29,762 nucleotides of DNA from positions 1-29,762 of the forward strand of contig JANXSE010000314.1 of NCBI GenBank assembly GCA_025356695.1. Reading direction: 5' to 3'. The position numbers were made by a program, and so were the translations under genes. A model generated the notes under the pieces. The model saw only the letters and a list, made by a program, of their open reading frames with translations, ran no database searches and was not told the DNA's origin. Within the stretch, counting starts at the first letter, position 1; every line of letters begins with the position of its first letter. This document shows, piece by piece, positions 7,422 through 15,888 of the stretch. This DNA comes from Betaproteobacteria bacterium (GTDB taxonomy: Bacteria; Pseudomonadota; Gammaproteobacteria; Burkholderiales; SG8-41).

Positions 7422-8540
7422 TTACAGTAAAACGAGGTTGTCGCGGTGGATTAGTTCCGGTTCGTCGATATAGCCCAGTTTTTGTTCGATTTCAGACGAC
7501 GGTGTGCGCACGATGCGGCGCGCCTCGCTCGCACTGTAGTTGACCAGCCCCCGCGCGATTTCGGCGCCGGAATCGTCGCAGCAGGCGACGACTTCGCCGC
7601 GTCCGAACTCGCCATTGACCGCGCTGACACCGATCGGTAGCAGGCTGCGCTGCGATTCGCGCAATGCCTTGACCGCGCCGGCGTCCAGCGTCAGGCGGCC
7701 GCGGACCTGCAGATGATCGGCCATCCACTGCTGGCGTGCCGCCAGCGTCGGCGTCGCGGCGCGCAGCAGGGTGCCGACATGTTCGCCATCCACCAGGCGG
7801 ACCAGCACGTTGTCTTCATGACCGGAGGCGATTACGGTGTGTGCGCCGCTGCGCGCCGCGCGTTTGGCCGCAATGACCTTGGTCAGCATACCGCCGAGGC
7901 CGATTTCACTGCCGGCACCACCGGCCATGGCCTCCAGTTCCGGGCTGCCGGCGATGGCCTCGCGAATCAGTGTGGCGTCCGGCACCTTGCGCGGATCGGC
8001 TGAATAGAGGCCGCTCTGGTCGGTGAGAATGATCAGTGCATCGGCTTCGACCAGATTGGTCACCAGCGCGCCCAGCGTGTCGTTGTCGCCGAAGCGGATT
8101 TCATCCGTCGCCACGGTGTCGTTTTCGTTGATGATCGGCACGACACCGAGTGCGAGCAGGGTGCGCAGGGTCGAACGCGCATTGAGATAGCGTTTGCGGT
8201 CGGCCAGGTCTTCGTGGGTCAGCAATATCTGCGAGGTGAGCAGACCGTGCTGGCGAAAGCGCGATTCATAGGCTTCGATCAAGCCCATCTGGCCCACTGC
8301 GGCGGCGGCCTGCAACTCGTGCACGGCACTCGGCCTTTTTTTCCAGCCGAGGCGTTGCATGCCTTCGGCGATCGCGCCGCTGGAGACAAGAATGACTTCG
8401 CGGCCGCGTTTGCGCAGTTCGGCGATCTGCACGACCCAGCGCGTCAGCGCAGCGTGATCGAGGCCCTGGCCGCGGTTGGTGACGAGGCTGCTGCCGACTT
8501 TTGCGACCAGGCGTTTCGCTTGTGCCAGTTCAGAGGACAT
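7422..8540 (-). CDS. proB: Glutamate 5-kinase
   Basis: First step of proline synthesis: ATP-dependent phosphorylation of glutamate. The protein is 372 residues, the usual length. The amino-acid-kinase domain starts with [11 protein letters not shown] and contains SSGAIAEGM, the [18 protein letters not shown] segment that holds the glutamate and magnesium site, and GTGGM-like [14 protein letters not shown]-terminal PUA domain begins around residue 280 ([14 protein letters not shown]). The feedback-regulated type with PUA is typical of bacteria. It is the last gene of the rplU-rpmA-obgE-proB series, 15 bases after the obgE stop. No proA lies in the window. Confidence 0.97.
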   Translation of the reverse strand: MSSELAQAKRLVAKVGSSLVTNRGQGLDHAALTRWVVQIAELRKRGREVILVSSGAIAEGMQRLGWKKRPSAVHELQAAAAVGQMGLIEAYESRFRQHGLLTSQILLTHEDLADRKRYLNARSTLRTLLALGVVPIINENDTVATDEIRFGDNDTLGALVTNLVEADALIILTDQSGLYSADPRKVPDATLIREAIAGSPELEAMAGGAGSEIGLGGMLTKVIAAKRAARSGAHTVIASGHEDNVLVRLVDGEHVGTLLRAATPTLAARQQWMADHLQVRGRLTLDAGAVKALRESQRSLLPIGVSAVNGEFGRGEVVACCDDSGAEIARGLVNYSASEARRIVRTPSSEIEQKLGYIDEPELIHRDNLVLL

Positions 8541-8555
8541 GTCGTGGTTCCGGAT

Positions 8556-9617
<1,062 letters not shown>

Positions 9618-9620
9618 TTA

Positions 9621-9654
9621 AACAAAAAAGGCTCTGTCACAGGACAGAGCCTTT
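9621..9654 (-). terminator. Intrinsic terminator between rpmA and obgE
   Basis: A perfect 12-base stem, AAAGGCTCTGTC / GACAGAGCCTTT (9627-9638 with 9643-9654), has a four-base loop. Read on the minus strand it ends in TTTTTTGTTT. It sits directly after the ribosomal protein genes and before obgE, so it probably sets a lower level for obgE-proB. Confidence 0.85.
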
Positions 9655-9675
9655 ATTACCGAAAGGTTGTGGCGC

Positions 9676-9933
9676 TTAAGCGGGCACGACGCTGACAGTT
9701 CTTTTGCGCGCAGCACCTTTGACTGAGAACAGAACCTTGCCCGGCGCCGTTGCGAAGAGTGTGTGGTCCTTGCCCATGCCGACATTGACGCCGGGGTGAA
9801 ACTGCGTGCCGCGCTGGCGCACGATGATGTTGCCCGGAATGATGGCTTCCCCGCCGTAGACTTTTACGCCCAGGCGTTTTGATTCTGAATCGCGACCGTT
9901 GCGTGAACTGCCGCCTGCTTTTTTATGTGCCAT
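9676..9933 (-). CDS. rpmA: 50S ribosomal protein L27
   Basis: 85 residues, a normal length. It opens [18 protein letters not shown], carries [10 protein letters not shown] and [26 protein letters not shown], and ends in a basic beta segment. L27 sits near the peptidyl transferase centre. The N-terminus begins directly with the mature AHKK sequence, as in proteobacteria, without the cleavable extension seen in Firmicutes. It follows rplU by 17 bases, and a strong AGGAGC-type ribosome site precedes it on the minus strand. Confidence 0.97.
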   Translation of the reverse strand: MAHKKAGGSSRNGRDSESKRLGVKVYGGEAIIPGNIIVRQRGTQFHPGVNVGMGKDHTLFATAPGKVLFSVKGAARKRTVSVVPA

Positions 9934-9950
9934 GAGAAAGCTCCTGAGTG

Positions 9951-10262
9951 CTAGGCGGCAATGCCGAGAATTTCGATCTCGGTGTAGTTCTGCCGGTGTC
10001 CCTGCGATTTGCGGTAATGCTTGCGGCGGCGCATTTTGAAAATATGCACCTTGGCGCCACGACCGTGGGAAATGATTTTGGCTTTGACCGACGCACCGGT
10101 CAGCGTCGGCGTGCCGAGCGTGACTTTGTCGCCGTCAGCCACCATCAAGACCTGGTCGAGAACGATCTCGCTGCCGACTTCGGCAACGACCGATTCAATT
10201 TTAAGTTTTTCGCCGGATGCAACGCGGTACTGTTTGCCGCCGGCCTTGATCACTGCATACAT
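9951..10262 (-). CDS. rplU: 50S ribosomal protein L21
   Basis: 103 residues. [20 protein letters not shown] at the start and the [16 protein letters not shown] segment near the end are diagnostic of L21, which binds 23S rRNA. It is the first gene of the rplU-rpmA pair, with a near-consensus promoter 48 bases upstream, and divergent from ispB. Confidence 0.97.
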   Translation of the reverse strand: MYAVIKAGGKQYRVASGEKLKIESVVAEVGSEIVLDQVLMVADGDKVTLGTPTLTGASVKAKIISHGRGAKVHIFKMRRRKHYRKSQGHRQNYTEIEILGIAA

Positions 10263-10309
10263 GTTTAAACCTCATGTCCGGACGAACCGCCGGATCGGGA
10301 AAGCCGAGC

Positions 10310-10338
10310 ATTATACCCAAGTGCGAATTTTGAGTCAA
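10310..10338 (-). promoter_or_regulatory. Near-consensus promoter of rplU-rpmA
   Basis: On the minus strand TTGACT (10338-10333) and a perfect TATAAT (10315-10310) are 17 bases apart. Start of transcription is expected near 10303, giving a 40-base leader. The -35 overlaps a 13-base palindrome TTTTGA-G-TCAAAA (10328-10340). Confidence 0.85.
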
Positions 10339-10404
10339 AACAGAGTAAAATAAAGGACTTCCGCAACCCAGTCCAAAACTGCAGCCAGACCCCGCCGCCG
10401 GCCT

Positions 10405-10460
10405 ATTTTAGGCGGTTTTGACCGTTAAATCCGATGTCTATCCCGATTTTAGGCGATTTT
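10405..10460 (+). repeat. 15-base direct repeat across the ispB start
   Basis: ATTTTAGGCGGTTTT (10405-10419) and ATTTTAGGCGATTTT (10446-10460) differ at one base and are 41 bases apart start to start. One copy is just upstream of the ATG at 10434, the other in codons 5-9. Confidence 0.5.
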
Positions 10461-11402
10461 CTTGCCGCCGACCTTCTGGCCGTCGATGCCGTGATCCGGC
10501 GCCGGTTGAATTCCGATGTCGTTCTCGTGCGCACCGTCGCGGAACACATTATCGCCGGCGGCGGCAAGCGCCTGCGCCCGATCCTGGTCATTCTGTCGGC
10601 CGGCGCGTTCGGTTATCAGGGCAGCCACCACCACCAGCTCGCGGCGGTGGTTGAATTCATCCATACGGCAACGCTGCTGCATGACGATGTGGTCGATGCT
10701 TCGGACCTGCGCCGGGGGCAGGCCACCGCCAACGCGCTGTATGGCAACGCCGCCAGCGTGCTGGTCGGCGACTTCGTTTATTCGCGTGCCTTCCAGATGA
10801 TGGTCGAGACCGGCAGCATGCGCGTGATGGAGGTGCTGGCCGAGGCAACCAACGTGATCGCCGAAGGCGAGGTGCTGCAGTTGATGAACTGCCATGACCC
10901 CGACATCGACGAGCAGAGTTATCTGCAGGTCATCCGCTACAAGACTGCCAAGCTGTTCGAGGCGGCGACGCGGATCGGTGCGATTCTGGGCGGTGCTGCC
11001 GGCGCAGAAGAAGAGTCGATGGCGTGCTACGGCATGCACCTCGGGACCGCATTCCAGCTGATCGACGACGTACTCGACTATTCGGGCGACAACCGCAATA
11101 CCGGCAAGAATGTCGGTGACGATCTTGCCGAGGGCAAACCGACATTGCCGCTGTTGCATGTGATCAGGAACGGCAACGCGGAAGAACAGGCACTGGTCCG
11201 CGGCGCCATCGAGCACGGCGGCCTTGATGACCTGCCGCGCGTGACGGCGGCCATCGAGCGCACTGGCGCACTGGCCTATACGCGCCGCCAGGCCGAGGCC
11301 GAGGCGCAATCGGCAAAGGCGGCGCTGGATAACGTGCCGCATTCTAAACAGCGCGATTATTTGCTACAATTGGCCGACTTCGCGGTAACGCGAAATTTCT
11401 GA
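10434..11402 (+). CDS. ispB: Octaprenyl/polyprenyl diphosphate synthase
   Basis: Builds the long isoprenoid side chain of ubiquinone from farnesyl diphosphate and isopentenyl diphosphate. The protein is 322 residues, the family's usual length. It contains GGGKRLRP (42-49), the first aspartate-rich motif D84DVVD88, followed by RRGQATAN, and the second motif D211DVLD215 after GTAFQLI. The lysine of GKPTLPL is present. Product chain length cannot be told from motifs alone; octaprenyl is the usual form in betaproteobacteria. No clear Shine-Dalgarno precedes ATG 10434. It diverges from rplU, the standard arrangement, and tRNA-Pro follows. Confidence 0.95.
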   Translation: MSIPILGDFLAADLLAVDAVIRRRLNSDVVLVRTVAEHIIAGGGKRLRPILVILSAGAFGYQGSHHHQLAAVVEFIHTATLLHDDVVDASDLRRGQATANALYGNAASVLVGDFVYSRAFQMMVETGSMRVMEVLAEATNVIAEGEVLQLMNCHDPDIDEQSYLQVIRYKTAKLFEAATRIGAILGGAAGAEEESMACYGMHLGTAFQLIDDVLDYSGDNRNTGKNVGDDLAEGKPTLPLLHVIRNGNAEEQALVRGAIEHGGLDDLPRVTAAIERTGALAYTRRQAEAEAQSAKAALDNVPHSKQRDYLLQLADFAVTRNF

Positions 11403-11460
11403 TTGAGCGCCGCTGCCGGAAATACATGTCAGTGGAACGCTTTCTTCAATCGACCTGAAT

Positions 11461-11538
<78 letters not shown>

Positions 11539-11565
11539 TCTGGTCGAACCGCTTCAAATCGATAC

Positions 11566-11599
11566 GAAGGCCCGCTCCCGGCGGCCTTCTCCGTTTTTT
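11566..11599 (+). terminator. Intrinsic terminator of tRNA-Pro
   Basis: GAAGGCC (11566-11572) pairs with GGCCTTC (11583-11589); with one bulged C the stem extends by GC/GC. TCCG and then six T residues follow (11594-11599). Confidence 0.75.
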
Positions 11600-11700
11600 C
11601 CCGCTGCGCAAAGTTGCCGCATGCCTCGACGCTGCCGGCGAACTGGCGCACACTATTGCGCGGGTAATTTTCTGCAAGCGGCGTAAAGGCGGAGCGCGTT

Positions 11701-11916
11701 TTGTCCAAGCTGATTTTTTTGATTGTGGTGTTTGCAGCGGCCTGGTGGTTGCTGAAACGTTATGTGCGCTCGCTGCGCAATGAAGCGCCGCCCATTGCCG
11801 TGCCGGAGGACATGGTGCGCTGCGCGCGGTGCGGCGTGCATCTGCCGCGCAGCGAAAGCGTGAGCCGTGACGAGCAGCGTTACTGCAGCGAAGAACACGC
11901 GCGTCTTCACAACTGA
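11701..11916 (+). CDS. PP0621 family small membrane-anchored zinc-ribbon-like protein
   Basis: 71 residues from a TTG start at 11701, with GGAG about seven bases upstream. The first 18 residues form one membrane segment (MSKLIFLIVVFAAAWWLL). The cytoplasmic or periplasmic tail has C-x2-C (CARCGVHLP) and C-x3-H (YCSEEHARLH), a probable metal site. The arrangement matches the PP0621 family that commonly precedes pilS in betaproteobacteria and pseudomonads. Function is unknown. The stop lies five bases before the pilS start, so the genes are probably co-transcribed. Confidence 0.78.
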   Translation: MSKLIFLIVVFAAAWWLLKRYVRSLRNEAPPIAVPEDMVRCARCGVHLPRSESVSRDEQRYCSEEHARLHN

Positions 11917-11921
11917 TTCGC

Positions 11922-13559
11922 ATGAGTGCGCCTCCCGCCAGACTGCGTTCTGACGAAGCCCGCGCCGGTGCAAAGCCTGCCGGCGGCGCGGCGTTCCCCG
12001 AAGCCACCGATACCTACTGGCGGTCGCTGTTCTTTTTTAACGCCTATCGCGCGGTCGTCGCCGTTGTTCTGCTGGCGGCGAGCCTCATATTCGGCGATCG
12101 CCTCGCCTTCGGCTCCAGCGACAACACGCTCTACCAGTATTTCAGCGCCGGCTATGTGTTGTTGAGCGCGTTGTGGTTCGTACTGATCGCATCGCGCCGT
12201 CATTTTCACTGGCAGCTCGGACTGGAGGTCGGTGCCGATATCGTCATTATCGTGGTGCTCATGTACGCGAGCGGCGGTATTTCGAGCGGACTCGGTTTGC
12301 TGCTGCTGTCGGCACTGGCCGCTGCCGGATTGATCAGCCGCGGGCGCCTGACGCTTTTTTATGCCTCGCTCGGCAGCATCGCCGTGCTGATCGAGCAGAC
12401 GGCGCAGGTGCTGGTGCATTCGGCGCCGATCACCCAATACGTGCAGGCCGGGTTTCTCAGCATCGGTTATTTTGCCACCGCCTGGGTCGCGCATACGCTG
12501 GCGAAATACCTGGTCGCTACCGAACAGCTCGCTGCGCAGCGCGAAATCGACCTCGCCAGCATGGAGGAGGTGAGCCAGCTGGTGATTCAGGACATGGATG
12601 ACGGCGTGCTGGTAGTTGACGAAAACGGTGTCATCCGTCAGTACAATGCGCGCGTCGAGGAAATGCTGGGGCCGCTCAGGCGGCAGCGTCGTAGCCGCCT
12701 GCTCAAGGAATATTCGCCACCGCTGGGGCAGAGGCTGGAGGAGTGGCGCAAAAACACGCTTGCGGAATTCAACCCCTCCGTGACCGTCGTGCAGAGTGAA
12801 AAGGTCAGCGCGCGCTTTGTGCCGATCGGCCTCAGCCGCAATGTCGGCGCGGTCATTTTTCTCGAAGACCTCACGCGTGTCGAGGCGCAGGCGCGGCAGA
12901 TGAAGTTGGCGGCGCTGGGCCGGCTGACGGCGAATATTGCCCACGAGATCCGCAATCCCCTGTCGGCGATCAGTCATGCCACCGAGCTGTTGCAGGAGGA
13001 GCCTGCGATCAACGATACAGTCAAGCGCCTGCTGACGATTATCCGCGACAATACGCTGCGGCTCGACCGCATGATCAACGATGTGCTCAAGCTCAACCGC
13101 GGCGAACGCGCGCACCGCGAGGTATTCGCGCTGGGCGATTTTCTGGTTTCCTTCGCCGAGCAGTTCTGCCAGATCGAAAAGCTGCCGGCCGAGGTGATGA
13201 CGCTCGAACTGGCCGCCAGCCCGAAGATCGCATTCGACCAGAGCCATCTTAATCAGATACTGTGGAACCTGTGCCGCAACGCCGTGCGCCATTGCCGCCG
13301 CGAGAAAGGCAGCATCCGGATCGCGGTCGACCTGATCGGCGGCGGGGATATTGTAAAATTGGACGTGGTGGATGACGGTCCGGGCGTGCCGCCGCCGGTG
13401 CGCAACCAGTTGTTCGAGCCGTTTTACACGACGGTCAGCAGCGGTACCGGGCTGGGGCTGTATATCGCACGGGAAATTTGCGCGGCGAATGACGCCACGC
13501 TCGATTACATCGAAACGCCGGCGGGCGCGCAGTTCACTTTGCAGTGTCGTGGAGCATAA
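11922..13559 (+). CDS. pilS: Sensor histidine kinase PilS
   Basis: Membrane sensor that phosphorylates PilR to control sigma-54-dependent pilin transcription. The protein is 545 residues. About six membrane segments lie between residues 36 and 197, then a PAS-like domain (residues 212-320; VIQDMDDGVLVVDENGVI). The dimerisation/phosphoacceptor helix has H341 in HEIRNPLSA, followed by the N-box (QILWNLCRNAVRH), G1 (DDGPGVP) and G2 (GTGLGLYI). The six-membrane-segment N-terminus separates PilS from NtrB-type kinases. The pilin gene itself is not in the window. The ATG at 11922 has no strong ribosome site, which fits coupling to the gene before it. Confidence 0.92.
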   Translation: MSAPPARLRSDEARAGAKPAGGAAFPEATDTYWRSLFFFNAYRAVVAVVLLAASLIFGDRLAFGSSDNTLYQYFSAGYVLLSALWFVLIASRRHFHWQLGLEVGADIVIIVVLMYASGGISSGLGLLLLSALAAAGLISRGRLTLFYASLGSIAVLIEQTAQVLVHSAPITQYVQAGFLSIGYFATAWVAHTLAKYLVATEQLAAQREIDLASMEEVSQLVIQDMDDGVLVVDENGVIRQYNARVEEMLGPLRRQRRSRLLKEYSPPLGQRLEEWRKNTLAEFNPSVTVVQSEKVSARFVPIGLSRNVGAVIFLEDLTRVEAQARQMKLAALGRLTANIAHEIRNPLSAISHATELLQEEPAINDTVKRLLTIIRDNTLRLDRMINDVLKLNRGERAHREVFALGDFLVSFAEQFCQIEKLPAEVMTLELAASPKIAFDQSHLNQILWNLCRNAVRHCRREKGSIRIAVDLIGGGDIVKLDVVDDGPGVPPPVRNQLFEPFYTTVSSGTGLGLYIAREICAANDATLDYIETPAGAQFTLQCRGA

Positions 13560-13565
13560 AGAATT

Positions 13566-14906
13566 ATGAGCAAGGTCCTGATCGTAGATGACGAGGCCGA
13601 TATCCGCGAACTGCTCAGCATGACGCTGCAGCGCATGGGGCTGGAGACCGACTGCGCCGCCAATGAATTCGAGGCCGTGCAGCTGCTGCAGAAATGCAGT
13701 TATGAACTGTGCCTCACCGACATGCGCCTGCCTGACGGCGACGGACTCAAGCTGCTTGAGCATGTGACTGCGCATTACGCGGCGACGCCGGTGGCGGTGA
13801 TCACCGCGCATGGCAGCACCGAGAACGCGGTGGCGGCGCTGAAGGCCGGCGCGTTCGACTATCTGGCCAAACCGGTTTCCCTTGAACAACTGCGTTCACT
13901 GGTGCGTTCGGCGCTGAAACTGCCGCGGCCGAACGCGCCGCGCAAGGGCGGCGAGCAGCCCGCCGGTGTGCTGCCAGTGTTGCTGGGAGATTCGCCATTG
14001 ATGCAACAGACGCGGCAGATGATCGACCGTCTGGCGCGCAGCCAGGCGCCGGTCCACATCAGCGGCGAGTCGGGCTGTGGCAAGGAAATGGCGGCGCGTT
14101 TGATGCATATGATGGGGCCGCGGCGCGATGCGCCGTTTGTGCCGGTCAATTGCGGTGCGATTCCCGAAAACCTGATGGAAAGCGAGTTTTTCGGTTATCG
14201 CAAGGGCGCTTTCACCGGAGCCGACCAGGACAAAGAGGGGTTTTTCCAGGCCGCCAATGGCGGCACCTTGTTCCTCGATGAAGTCGCGGACCTGCCGATC
14301 CAGATGCAGGTCAAGCTGCTGCGCGCAATCCAGGAAAAGAAGGTGCGCAAGGTCGGCGCGACCGGCGAGGAAAATGTCGATGTGCGCATCATCAGCGCTA
14401 CGCACCACCATCTGGGCGATGCGGTGCGCGACGGCAAGTTCCGGCAGGATCTCTATTACCGGCTCAATGTGATCGAGTTGCGCATGCCCTCGCTGCGCGA
14501 AATGCCGGAGGACATTCCGGTGCTGGCGCGGGAAATCCTGCGGCGCAGTGCGGGTAGCGACGGCGTGACCCTGTTGCCCGAAGCGATTGACGCGCTGCGC
14601 ACCTATTCGTTTCCCGGCAACGTGCGGGAGCTCGAAAACATACTCGAGCGTGCGCTGGCGTTAAGTGCGGGTGATCTGATCGGACGCGAAGAGCTGCAAC
14701 TGGCGTCGCCCGTCGCGCGGTCCGAGGCACAGGTGGCCGTTGATCTCGCGGGGCTGCCCTTGCAGGAACATCTGGACCGCGTCGAAAAAGCCGCGATCCT
14801 CGAGGCGCTGGAGAATACGCGCTTCAACCGCACCGCGGCGGCGAAACTGCTGGGTATCACCTTCCGTGCGTTGCGCTACCGCATGGAAAGACTGGGTATC
14901 AATTAG
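13566..14906 (+). CDS. pilR: Sigma-54-dependent response regulator PilR
   Basis: 446 residues. The receiver domain (1-118) has acidic pair D8/D9, phosphoacceptor D52 and K102. The AAA+ domain has Walker A GESGCGKE (167-174), the sigma-54 contact motif GAFTGA (213-218) and Walker B TLFLDEVADLP. The C-terminal Fis-type helix-turn-helix ends NRTAAAKLLGITFRALRYRM. Residue C171 replaces the usual T or S in the P-loop; the lysine is intact. It starts six bases after pilS. By family knowledge it activates pilA from a -24/-12 promoter when phosphorylated by PilS. No such promoter was noticed in this window. Confidence 0.93.
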   Translation: MSKVLIVDDEADIRELLSMTLQRMGLETDCAANEFEAVQLLQKCSYELCLTDMRLPDGDGLKLLEHVTAHYAATPVAVITAHGSTENAVAALKAGAFDYLAKPVSLEQLRSLVRSALKLPRPNAPRKGGEQPAGVLPVLLGDSPLMQQTRQMIDRLARSQAPVHISGESGCGKEMAARLMHMMGPRRDAPFVPVNCGAIPENLMESEFFGYRKGAFTGADQDKEGFFQAANGGTLFLDEVADLPIQMQVKLLRAIQEKKVRKVGATGEENVDVRIISATHHHLGDAVRDGKFRQDLYYRLNVIELRMPSLREMPEDIPVLAREILRRSAGSDGVTLLPEAIDALRTYSFPGNVRELENILERALALSAGDLIGREELQLASPVARSEAQVAVDLAGLPLQEHLDRVEKAAILEALENTRFNRTAAAKLLGITFRALRYRMERLGIN

Positions 14907-14959
14907 GAGCGGGGACGGAAGATTCAACACGCGGCCCCCGATCCTGAATCCCCGACAAC

Positions 14960-15505
14960 ATGCCATTCACCATCGATGAGAACGGGCGCGCCGCCGGCGC
15001 TGCGTGGATCGAGTCGCCGAATTGCGACGCGCGGCCCGACGGCGTGTCGGTTTCTTTGCTGGTCATTCACAACATCAGTTTGCCGCCCGGACAGTTCGGC
15101 GGCAGCGGCATCATCGATCTGTTTACCAACCGTCTCGAGCCGGCCGCGCATCCTAATTACGCGCAGATCGCCGGCCTGAAAGTTTCGGCGCATTTTCTGG
15201 TGCGCCGCGACGGTGCGGTCATCCAGTTTGTGTCCACGGCGCAACGCGCCTGGCACGCCGGCGAGTCCGTCTGGCGCGGCCGCAGCCGCTGCAATGATTT
15301 TTCCATCGGTGTTGAACTCGAAGGCGCGGACGATAGCGCTTTTGACGATGCCCAGTACCTCGCGCTTGCGGACCTGACGCGTGCGCTGCGTGCGCGCTAC
15401 CCGGTTGCTGATGTCGTCGGCCATTCGGAGATTGCGCCGAGCCGCAAGACCGACCCCGGCCCATGTTTTGACTGGGAGCGTTTCCGCCGCCTCAGTGGTG
15501 CTTGA
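14960..15505 (+). CDS. ampD: 1,6-anhydro-N-acetylmuramyl-L-alanine amidase AmpD
   Basis: Cytoplasmic zinc amidase that removes the stem peptide from anhydro-muropeptides during wall recycling, and so affects beta-lactamase induction in species with AmpR. The protein is 181 residues. Zinc ligands are visible at H37 (LLVIHNISLP), H155 (GHSEIAPSRKTDPGP) and D165; they correspond to H34, H154 and D164 of the E. coli enzyme. There is no signal peptide, which separates it from the periplasmic amidases. It follows pilR by 53 bases, a known betaproteobacterial linkage without an obvious functional reason. Confidence 0.95.
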   Translation: MPFTIDENGRAAGAAWIESPNCDARPDGVSVSLLVIHNISLPPGQFGGSGIIDLFTNRLEPAAHPNYAQIAGLKVSAHFLVRRDGAVIQFVSTAQRAWHAGESVWRGRSRCNDFSIGVELEGADDSAFDDAQYLALADLTRALRARYPVADVVGHSEIAPSRKTDPGPCFDWERFRRLSGA

Positions 15506-15535
15506 GGCTCAGGCTTCGTTGTATATCCGTTGCAA

Positions 15536-15552
15536 CCCTGTTTAAAACAGGG
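15536..15552. repeat. Perfect 8+1+8 inverted repeat downstream of ampD
   Basis: CCCTGTTT-A-AAACAGGG. No T-run follows, so it is not a simple terminator. It lies 31 bases after the ampD stop, within the 383-base gap before nrdA, and may be an RNA hairpin or a protein site. Confidence 0.5.
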
Positions 15553-15747
15553 ATATTCCGTCAGCCGCAGTTCTGTTGCTGTGCGCGTCACGCAGCGCAC
15601 GATCCGCGCAACCCGCAAAGCCCCGTTTGACGCCATTTTCCGGCACTTTTCTGTTCATTTTTTGAGCAGATTTTTTCCTGTCGCAACAAACAAATCCGCG
15701 TTGTTCCGAATGTAATTCCGAGGCATTAAAAAAAGATTCAAAATCTA

Positions 15748-15776
15748 TTGCACTGGTTATTTTCCGCCACTAGAAT
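15748..15776 (+). promoter_or_regulatory. nrdAB promoter
   Basis: TTGCAC (15748-15753) and TAGAAT (15771-15776) are 17 bases apart. The -10 lies inside the first NrdR box. The expected leader is about 106 bases. The rest of the 15506-15747 gap holds the inverted repeat at 15536 and a GTGCGC/GCGCAC stem at 15581-15600; I see no gene there. Confidence 0.65.
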
Positions 15777-15782
15777 TGGTGC
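15767..15782. promoter_or_regulatory. NrdR box 1 (overlaps the nrdA -10)
   Basis: CCACTAGAATTGGTGC matches the NrdR consensus ACACWATATATWGTGT mainly in the CAC...GTG ends and A/T centre (about 10 of 16). On its own it is weak, but it lies exactly 31 bases from box 2. Confidence 0.65.
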
Positions 15783-15797
15783 CGTCCTGCAGTAAAA

Positions 15798-15813
15798 GCA
15801 CAACATATAGTGG
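15798..15813. promoter_or_regulatory. NrdR box 2
   Basis: GCACAACATATAGTGG matches the NrdR consensus at 13 of 16 positions. The 31-base spacing to box 1 (three helical turns) is the standard arrangement for NrdR repression of ribonucleotide reductase operons. Confidence 0.8.
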
Positions 15814-15888
15814 TCGACCGTCGGGTGCTGGGAGAGGCACCGGGTGGCGGAAAAAACATAAAGAAATGAACGATTAAGGAGAGAACCC

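Noticed and set aside
11907..13889. 660-codon open frame antisense to pilS and the start of pilR
   Set aside because: Shadow frame of GC-rich genes; the composition is Gln/His/Arg-rich and no domain is visible, while PilS and PilR motifs are complete.
14066..14090. Cysteine in the PilR Walker A motif as a defect
   Set aside because: The position after SG varies (T or S) among PilR-type proteins and the lysine is intact, so activity is probably normal.
15530..15715. 61-codon frame in the ampD-nrdA gap
   Set aside because: No ribosome site, Arg/Phe-rich random composition, and it covers a region with repeats rather than coding signals.
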